From Candidatus Phaeomarinibacter sp. (GTDB taxonomy: Bacteria > Pseudomonadota > Alphaproteobacteria > CGMCC-115125): a DNA stretch of 8,066 bases. The DNA is taken from contig JANQMQ010000269.1 of NCBI GenBank assembly GCA_028279995.1, positions 1 through 8,066 on the forward strand. Reading direction: 5' to 3'. A model generated the notes under the pieces. It was not told where the DNA came from and ran no database searches. It worked only from the letters and a program-made list of their open reading frames with translations. How positions within the stretch are numbered: the stretch's first letter is position 1; each line of letters opens with the position of its first letter. Below are positions 1 through 4,195 of the stretch, piece after piece. Both the position numbers and the translations under genes were made by a program.

Positions 1-1
1 C

Positions 2-274
2 ATTGCCTTTCAGGCGCTTGAGAACTTCCACTTTGAGGTTCTCAGCGTCGAGATTGATGGGCCGGTTGATGGAGAGATTGCGCTGAAGATCGTGTTGCGC
101 GGGGCGAACCCGGACCTGCTGGAAGGCTATCCCGTCCATCTCAACATCAGCACGCAGGGGGCATTTCTGGAGTTGCTGCGGCGTGGCACCGTGGGGTTGC
201 GCGCCCTTGATGTGGTGACCGGAAAAGAAAACCTGGACGGCCTCGATGTTGAGCGGGTGGGTCCGGAGCCGTAA
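2..274 (+). CDS. ydbH: YdbH-family intermembrane lipid-transport protein, C-terminal end (partial)
   Basis: The open frame enters from the left edge and ends with TAA at 272-274, so only the last 90 residues are visible. The tail alternates beta-like stretches (FHFEVLSVEIDGPVDGEIALK, LEGYPVHLNIS) with a closing amphipathic segment (FLELLRRGTVGLRALDVVTG). This fits the C-terminal end of the large YdbH family, once labelled 'dicarboxylate transport'. In Escherichia coli, YdbH is an AsmA-like protein anchored in the inner membrane. It works with the lipoprotein YnbE to bridge the envelope and move phospholipids, redundantly with TamB and YhdP. The fragment alone is not diagnostic. The assignment rests largely on the two genes behind it, which are clear YnbE and YdbL relatives in the conserved order. 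Confidence 0.72.
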   Translation: MAFQALENFHFEVLSVEIDGPVDGEIALKIVLRGANPDLLEGYPVHLNISTQGAFLELLRRGTVGLRALDVVTGKENLDGLDVERVGPEP

Positions 275-377
275 GCTGCTTCCGGATTGAAGTGGCCGGC
301 AGGCGCGGTCGGCGTTCATGCGCGGTTCAGCGAATGCGGAGCCTAATGAGAGAAATGAAAGTGTTCAGGTGGGTCTT

Positions 378-617
378 ATGAATGATGCAGCGATGAATCT
401 CCGCCCAAGCGGGTCCCGGTCAGCTGTATACCGACAACTGCCTTTGGTCGCGGCCATTGCCGCGCTGGGCATGGCTGCCTGCTCGCCGACGATCAAGGTG
501 CAGGCGCCGGACAAGCCAATTGAAATCAATCTCAATGTGAAGATCGAACAGGAAATCCGCATCAAGGTCGATCGTGAACTTGATGATCTGTTTGCCAACA
601 ATCCTGATCTTTTCTAA
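378..617 (+). CDS. ynbE: YnbE-like outer-membrane lipoprotein
   Basis: A 79-residue precursor. Residues 1-20 carry three arginines, residues 21-31 are hydrophobic (LPLVAAIAALG), and a lipobox-like LGMAAC places the lipidated cysteine at residue 35. The mature part (SPTIKVQAPDKPIEINLNVKIEQE, then a charged IRIKVDRELDDLF end) is typical of the small YnbE family, which joins the end of YdbH to the outer membrane. The start at 378 is preferred because AGGTGG lies about 6 bases upstream. An in-frame ATG at 318 would add 20 residues but has no ribosome-binding site and would push the hydrophobic segment unusually far from the N-terminus; ATG 393 is also possible. About 100 bases separate it from the YdbH stop, and the YdbL gene follows closely, so one transcript is likely. 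The lipobox has Met at -3 instead of the usual Leu. Confidence 0.85.
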   Translation: MNDAAMNLRPSGSRSAVYRQLPLVAAIAALGMAACSPTIKVQAPDKPIEINLNVKIEQEIRIKVDRELDDLFANNPDLF

Positions 618-641
618 GTGCCCGAAATGCGAGAGACAAAA

Positions 642-1016
642 ATGATGACCTCTGTATCCGCAAGCCACCTGTCGCCATTGACCCGCATGTTGGTGCTGTC
701 CGGTTTTCTGGTCGCGCTGGCCGCCGCCTTTGCGGCATTTACACCCGCCTATGCTCTGACATTGGACCAAGCCAAGGCACAGGGTGTGATCGGCGAGATG
801 TCAACGGGCTATGTCGGCTATCCTTCGGGCCCCTCTGCTGCGGTCAAGCAGCTTGGTGACGGTGTCAATCTGGGTCGCAAGGCACGGTATGGTGAGATTG
901 CCGCCGGTCAGGGCACGTCACTGTCGGTCGTTGAACAGCTTGCTGGCCAGAAGCTCGTGCAGCAGGCTCCGGCGGGTCAGTACGTGCATGACGGTTCGGG
1001 ATGGCGGCGCAAATAG
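642..1016 (+). CDS. ydbL: YdbL-family (DUF1318) periplasmic protein
   Basis: A 124-residue precursor with a classic signal peptide: basic start, hydrophobic core around residues 16-33 (MLVLSGFLVALAAAFAAF) and an A-Y-A signal peptidase I site, giving a mature protein beginning LTLDQAKAQG of about 86 residues. The mature part follows the YdbL pattern: a QGVIGE turn, GYVGY, a helix with alkaline residues (LGRKARYGEIAAGQG), the conserved block VVEQLAGQKLV, and the terminal G-Q-Y-V...G-W-R-R-K. In E. coli, YdbL is thought to help YdbH and YnbE assemble, perhaps as a chaperone. The start at 642 is chosen because GAGAG lies 6-7 bases upstream. A GTG at 618, touching the previous stop, would give 132 residues but lacks a ribosome-binding site. 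Last gene of the ydbH-ynbE-ydbL cassette. Confidence 0.88.
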   Translation: MMTSVSASHLSPLTRMLVLSGFLVALAAAFAAFTPAYALTLDQAKAQGVIGEMSTGYVGYPSGPSAAVKQLGDGVNLGRKARYGEIAAGQGTSLSVVEQLAGQKLVQQAPAGQYVHDGSGWRRK

Positions 1017-1544
1017 CTGGCACCCGGACATCCTGATGGTGTTCCGTTTCGAGACATTCAGTCTGCCCCATATCTGGTATAGCGCACAGGATGTGCTGCG
1101 CGGTACGGGATGAGCCTGGACAGGCGGGTGGAAAATGCCAGAAACCCGGGCCGAACCTGATTCCCATTCTGTCGGCATGGCCATTGCAGCCATGATCCTG
1201 ACCGCGGCTTCGGGACACATGGGGCAGCGGTTGGACATACAGGCCTGTCATGTTTGTCGCTCCTCTGGCGATTCCATCTGATCAGGCATGTGTTGCTGTC
1301 CCTCTGCGTCCTGAATGGTCCTCGTCGACCACACGCAGAGCGGTCAGGCCGGCGCGGCCCCCGGACTGTCGGGGGGCTATTCGGGAGGCCGCCGCTGGCG
1401 CATTTTATGCAGATCATCCAAAACACACCTGCAACCCGGCGCCTCCCAATTGGCGATTTGGTGCGGGTTCCGGGCTTGGCTTGCTCCATGCGGCGCCCGC
1501 GCGGTAGTTTGTTGTCTTGATTTCCTGAAGACTTCAAACGTGGT
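1017..1544. other. 528-base stretch with no convincing gene
   Basis: Between the YdbL stop and the FNR-type gene I find no frame with a recognisable protein. Open frames on both strands here are rich in Arg, Pro and Cys and look like chance products of high GC. A 48-codon frame at 1135-1281 is a weak candidate (see findings). The stretch holds several short inverted repeats: 1082-1099 (GCGCAC with a bulged GTGC-T-GC partner), 1358-1375 (CCCCCG and CGGGGG around GACTGT), 1433-1469 (AACCCG...CGGGTT with an inner CGCC/GGTG) and 1507-1539. None is followed by a T run, so none is a standard intrinsic terminator. No -35/-10 pair or full FNR box (TTGAT-N4-ATCAA) was found. It presumably contains the end of the ydb transcript and the promoter and leader of the regulator. 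Confidence 0.6.
1507..1539. repeat. Bipartite inverted repeat just before the FNR-type start
   Basis: The arms are GTTTG-TT-GTCTT and AAGAC-TT-CAAAC around the 9-base centre GATTTCCTG. That gives two perfect 5-bp blocks on each side, separated by a symmetrical TT/TT mismatch. It ends 5 bases before the possible GTG start at 1545 and 11 bases before the ATG at 1551. It could be a protein-binding operator (about three helical turns long) or an RNA hairpin in the leader. No T run follows. The symmetry is seen directly; any function is inference. Confidence 0.5.
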
Positions 1545-1550
1545 GTGCCT

Positions 1551-2324
1551 ATGCAGTATTCCTCAGGCGATGGCGGTCTTGGCGGCCAGGTCGAAGAAGC
1601 GGCCTATTCACCGGCGCTTCCGCGGGACGTGTCCAGCCCCTGTGTCAGCTGCGATGTTCGAACACAGGCCGTATGCGCCGTGTTGTCTGATGAGGAACTG
1701 AACGGTCTTGCGAGCCTGACGCAGACCAATACCTATGAAGTGGGCGACACCCTGTTTTTCGAGGGTGACACTGCCGGTGCATGTTTCATCGTCCAGGGCG
1801 GTGCCTTGAAGCTCTACAAGCTGCTGCCGGACGGGCGCCGCCAGATAACGGGCTTTCTCTTCAAGGGCGACTTTCTGGGCATGACGCCTGTCGAGGAATA
1901 TGGCTACACGGCCGAAGTGCTCGAGCCGGTAAAGGCCTGCTCACTTCCATCGGAGAAGATGCAGGCGCTGGTGGAGACCTACCCGAAGCTTTCCAACCGC
2001 CTGTTGAACCTGGCTTCCATGGAACTGGCGGTGGCGCAGGAGCAGATGCTGCTACTTGGTCGCAAGACGGCGCAGGAGCGCATTGCGTCATTTCTGCTGT
2101 GGCTGTCGCGCCGCGCAGAGGATCGGGGAGAATCTGCCAACCCGGTGCGCGTTCCCATGAGCCGGGGTGACATGGGCGATTATCTGGGGCTGACAGTTGA
2201 AACTGTCAGCCGGTCGATCACCAAGCTCAAAACCAGCGGCGTCATTACCCTGAAAGAGGGCAACCGGATTGAGATCACTGATCTGGATATGATTGAAGCC
2301 ATTGCCGCCGGGGACGGGGCGTAG
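1551..2324 (+). CDS. fnrN: FNR/FnrN-type oxygen-responsive transcription regulator (Crp/Fnr family)
   Basis: A 257-residue regulator with the full FNR layout. An N-terminal cysteine cluster C31-x2-C34-x7-C42 and a fourth cysteine C130 (KACSLP, matching the FNR block around its Cys122) would ligate an oxygen-labile [4Fe-4S] cluster; C78 is an extra cysteine. The cyclic-nucleotide-like beta roll spans roughly residues 45-140, followed by the dimerisation helix (about 142-180) and the helix-turn-helix MSRGDMGDYLGLTVETVSR (about 203-221). The recognition helix keeps E217, S220 and R221, the FNR residues that read TTGAT half-sites, so it should bind FNR boxes when oxygen is scarce. The CX2CX7C spacing is as I recall for rhizobial FnrN rather than E. 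coli FNR (CX2CX5C). The start is uncertain: ATG 1551 has only a weak GGTG before it, and GTG 1545 adds two residues. The gene converges on cysQ with 37 bases between the stops. Targets are not visible here. Confidence 0.9.
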   Translation: MQYSSGDGGLGGQVEEAAYSPALPRDVSSPCVSCDVRTQAVCAVLSDEELNGLASLTQTNTYEVGDTLFFEGDTAGACFIVQGGALKLYKLLPDGRRQITGFLFKGDFLGMTPVEEYGYTAEVLEPVKACSLPSEKMQALVETYPKLSNRLLNLASMELAVAQEQMLLLGRKTAQERIASFLLWLSRRAEDRGESANPVRVPMSRGDMGDYLGLTVETVSRSITKLKTSGVITLKEGNRIEITDLDMIEAIAAGDGA

Positions 2325-2361
2325 TTTCATTTTCCCTCGCTTCGGCCCGGCCCGCCCACGT

Positions 2362-3171
2362 CTAGTAGGCAGATGGATCGCCTTTTGCGATGAAGTAAGG
2401 GTTGGCAAGCCCGTCAGCGCTTTTTCCGTAAAGGAATGGCGTGCCGTCCAGCCGTGTCATGGTGCCGCCAGCTGCGGTGAGGACGGCGTGGCCAGCCGCT
2501 GTATCCCACTCCATGGTTCTGCCGTGGCGGGGGTAGATGTCCGCGTCCCCGCGGGCCACCACGCAGAATTTCAATGACGAGCCGGCCGTCACAATGTCGC
2601 GCACATTGTAGTGGTTCAGGAATTCTTCGGTCTTGTGATCGCGGTGGCTGCGGCTGGCGATGGCAACGAGGCCGTCTGCCGGCGTCTTGCGTGTTGCGAT
2701 GGTGCGGGCAGATCCGGCTTCGCGCGGCTTGTGGGCATCGACCCTGATTTCATGCGCACCCAGATTCGTGGCGCCGGCATACAGCAGTTCCTTGGCAGGT
2801 GCATAGACGACCCCGGCTGTGGCAACGCCGTTTTCGATCAGGGCGATATTGACCGTGAATTCGCCATTGCGATTGATGTATTCACGGGTTCCATCCAGGG
2901 GGTCAACCAGGAAGAAACGGTCCCCGAAATCAGGTATGTGCCCGGCGGCGGCAGCTTCTTCGGAAACCACTGGAATGTCCGGGAAGGCGCGTGAGAGGCG
3001 CGCAAGGATGATGTCCTCCGCTGCCTGGTCTGCTTCCGTCACCGGTGACTTGTCGTCTTTCTCGGTAACCGCGATCGGGCTTTCGTACAGGGTCATGATG
3101 CGGGCACCGGCATCAATCGAGATATCCGACAGTTCGGACAGAAAAGACGTATCAGGCAATGGTCGGCTCAA
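2362..3171 (-). CDS. cysQ: 3'(2'),5'-bisphosphate nucleotidase CysQ
   Basis: An inositol-monophosphatase-superfamily enzyme that converts 3'-phosphoadenosine 5'-phosphate (PAP) to AMP, clearing a toxic by-product of sulfate assimilation. Family motifs are complete. Counting from a start at 3171 (269 aa) they are: DKSPVTEAD (40-48), VSEE (69-72), the metal-binding DPLDGT (90-95), NGEFTVNIALI, SSLKFC (198-203) and EWDTAAGHAV (221-230, metal ligand D223). Alignment from memory with E. coli CysQ is strong through these blocks. The start is the weak point. The family's usual N-terminus falls near 3159-3171, where only TTG codons exist (3171, 3159). GTG codons at 3249 and 3237 give 26 and 22 extra residues. 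The frame stays open to an ATG at 3357, but that start would overlap the divergent chpT and add a Pro/Ser-rich leader unlike the family. None of these starts has a good ribosome-binding site. Confidence 0.9.
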   Translation of the reverse strand: MSRPLPDTSFLSELSDISIDAGARIMTLYESPIAVTEKDDKSPVTEADQAAEDIILARLSRAFPDIPVVSEEAAAAGHIPDFGDRFFLVDPLDGTREYINRNGEFTVNIALIENGVATAGVVYAPAKELLYAGATNLGAHEIRVDAHKPREAGSARTIATRKTPADGLVAIASRSHRDHKTEEFLNHYNVRDIVTAGSSLKFCVVARGDADIYPRHGRTMEWDTAAGHAVLTAAGGTMTRLDGTPFLYGKSADGLANPYFIAKGDPSAY

Positions 3172-3293
3172 TTTTGGGAAATGTGCGCCCCGGAGTGATG
3201 CACCGGGGGAAGCAGTTGCAGGAGGCAGGAAGGGCACTCTTCTTTGCACGATCGGTTTGTGAAGTGTATCAAAAATTGGACTTGGTGATTCGG

Positions 3294-3308
3294 GCCCCGA
3301 TCCGGGGC
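3294..3308 (+). repeat. GC hairpin in the chpT leader
   Basis: GCCCCG-ATC-CGGGGC is a perfect 6-bp stem with a 3-base loop. It ends 5 bases before the chpT ribosome-binding site (AGGAG at 3314-3318). It may shape the leader RNA or simply reflect high GC. There is no T run, so it is not a standard terminator. Confidence 0.4.
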
Positions 3309-3328
3309 GGCGCAGGAGAAACAGCGTA

Positions 3329-4057
3329 ATGGCCGGCGAATTTGCGACGAATGACAATGCAGCAGGCGCGGGAACGCCCGGCTCCGGCGGTCCGGATGCG
3401 CCGGATCAACTCGAATTTGCGGCCCTTTTGTGCTCGCGGGTGTGCCATGACGTGATCAGCCCGGTCGGCGCCATCGTCAACGGTCTGGAAGTGCTCGAGG
3501 AAGAAGAAGATGAGGAAATGCGTGAACATGCGCTGGTCCTCATCGCAAAGAGCGCTCTTCAGGCGTCGGCCAAACTGCAATATGCGCGCCTTGCCTTTGG
3601 CGCGTCCGGCTCATCGGGTGCCCATATAGAGATTGCGGACGCGAAGCGGGCTGCTGATGGCCTGATGGAGGGCGGACGCATCACCCTTGAGTGGGACACG
3701 AAGCCTTCAGCCCTTCACAAAACCCGCCTCAAACTGCTGATGAACATGTTGCAGTTTGCCACCGGCGCCATACCGCGTGGCGGCGAGCTCAAGATCATCG
3801 TGGAAAACGGCAATGACGGAATGTTCATTGTTGCAACCGGCCCTAGGGCGCGTATTCCCGAACATGCCAACCTGGCGCAGGGAGACAAGTTCGATGGGTT
3901 GCCTGACAGCCGGGCTGTTCAGCCATATCTCATCGGGCTTCTGTGCAAGCCTCTGGACGCGACCCTGAAGGTCGAGCAGAGCATGGAAGAGGGACCGGTT
4001 ACCTTTGCCCTCACCTATGGTCCCAATGCGACGGTTGACGACGGGATGATCGGCTGA
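3329..4057 (+). CDS. chpT: ChpT-type histidine phosphotransferase (cell-cycle phosphorelay)
   Basis: A 242-residue protein of the HPTransfase (DUF2328) family. ChpT takes phosphate from the receiver of the hybrid kinase CckA and passes it to the response regulators CtrA and CpdR, which control the cell cycle, motility and development in Alphaproteobacteria. After a Gly/Pro/Ala-rich tail (residues 1-27), helix 1 carries the phospho-accepting H40 in LCSRVCHDVISPVGAIVNGL, the signature of the family. A very acidic turn (LEEEEDEEM, 56-64) leads into helix 2 (LVLIAKSALQASAKLQYARLAFG), completing the dimerisation hairpin. Residues about 105-235 form the degenerate ATPase-like domain, with no N or G boxes for ATP, as expected for a transferase rather than a kinase. 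The ATG at 3329 has AGGAG 10 bases upstream. It diverges from cysQ and lies 138 bases before cheA on the same strand, so read-through into the chemotaxis genes is possible but not shown. Confidence 0.9.
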   Translation: MAGEFATNDNAAGAGTPGSGGPDAPDQLEFAALLCSRVCHDVISPVGAIVNGLEVLEEEEDEEMREHALVLIAKSALQASAKLQYARLAFGASGSSGAHIEIADAKRAADGLMEGGRITLEWDTKPSALHKTRLKLLMNMLQFATGAIPRGGELKIIVENGNDGMFIVATGPRARIPEHANLAQGDKFDGLPDSRAVQPYLIGLLCKPLDATLKVEQSMEEGPVTFALTYGPNATVDDGMIG

Positions 4058-4195
4058 CTCTGCATCTTTAAGTTGTAGCGTCGCCAAATTTCTCCCCATT
4101 TCACCTGTTTTTAAGGTTTCCAGCCAACACTCCGTCAATGTGAGGCAGTGTGCTGGATTGTGGCACCTGCCCGGACAATTCCGGGGTGGGACAAA
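4058..4195 (+). promoter_or_regulatory. Leader and presumed promoter region of the chemotaxis operon
   Basis: This gap between chpT and cheA is AT-richer than its surroundings in its first half. It contains two TTTAAG(G/T)T-like elements, with TTAA at 4068-4071 and 4111-4114, spaced 43 bases apart. TTAA is the CtrA half-site, but neither has the partner TTAA seven bases on, so this is only suggestive. No clear -35/-10 pair was found. The second half carries the hairpin described separately over the ribosome-binding site. Confidence 0.35.
4166..4189 (+). promoter_or_regulatory. Hairpin sequestering the cheA ribosome-binding site
   Basis: CCCGGA (4170-4175) and TCCGGG (4180-4185) form a perfect 6-bp stem around the 4-base loop CAAT. 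Outer CC (4166-4167) and GG (4188-4189) can extend it past a 2x2 internal loop. The 3' arm contains most of the cheA Shine-Dalgarno sequence GGGGTGGG (4183-4190), which lies 5 bases before the ATG at 4196. If it folds, translation of CheA would be restrained until the stem opens. The pairing is visible; the regulatory role is inference. Confidence 0.45.

Noticed and set aside
1358..1375. GC hairpin CCCCCG-GACTGT-CGGGGG as an intrinsic terminator
   Set aside because: No T run follows on either strand, so the terminator signature is incomplete.
1515..1532. TTGAT inside the inverted repeat as an FNR box
   Set aside because: The second half-site after four bases reads TGAAG rather than ATCAA, so it is not a credible FNR site.
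1058..1537. Long minus-strand open frame of 159 codons in the intergenic stretch
   Set aside because: Its translation is Arg/Pro/Cys-rich without any recognisable fold or motif and no ribosome-binding site; it looks like a chance frame in GC-rich DNA.
3244..3272. Possible chpT promoter TTGCAC-17 bases-TATCAA
   Set aside because: Only 3 of 6 and 4 of 6 matches to the consensus; too weak to list without transcript data.
4138..4143. Start-stop element ATGTGA before cheA
   Set aside because: Such six-base combinations are common by chance and no ribosome-binding site precedes it.
4161..4175. TGGCAC resembling a sigma-54 -24 element before cheA
   Set aside because: The -12 element should carry GC at the right spacing, but the sequence there reads CGGA; it also sits inside the ribosome-site hairpin close to the start.
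4148..4195. GTG 4148 as the cheA start
   Set aside because: It would add 16 residues before the conserved P1 start and lacks a ribosome-binding site, while ATG 4196 has a strong one at ideal spacing.
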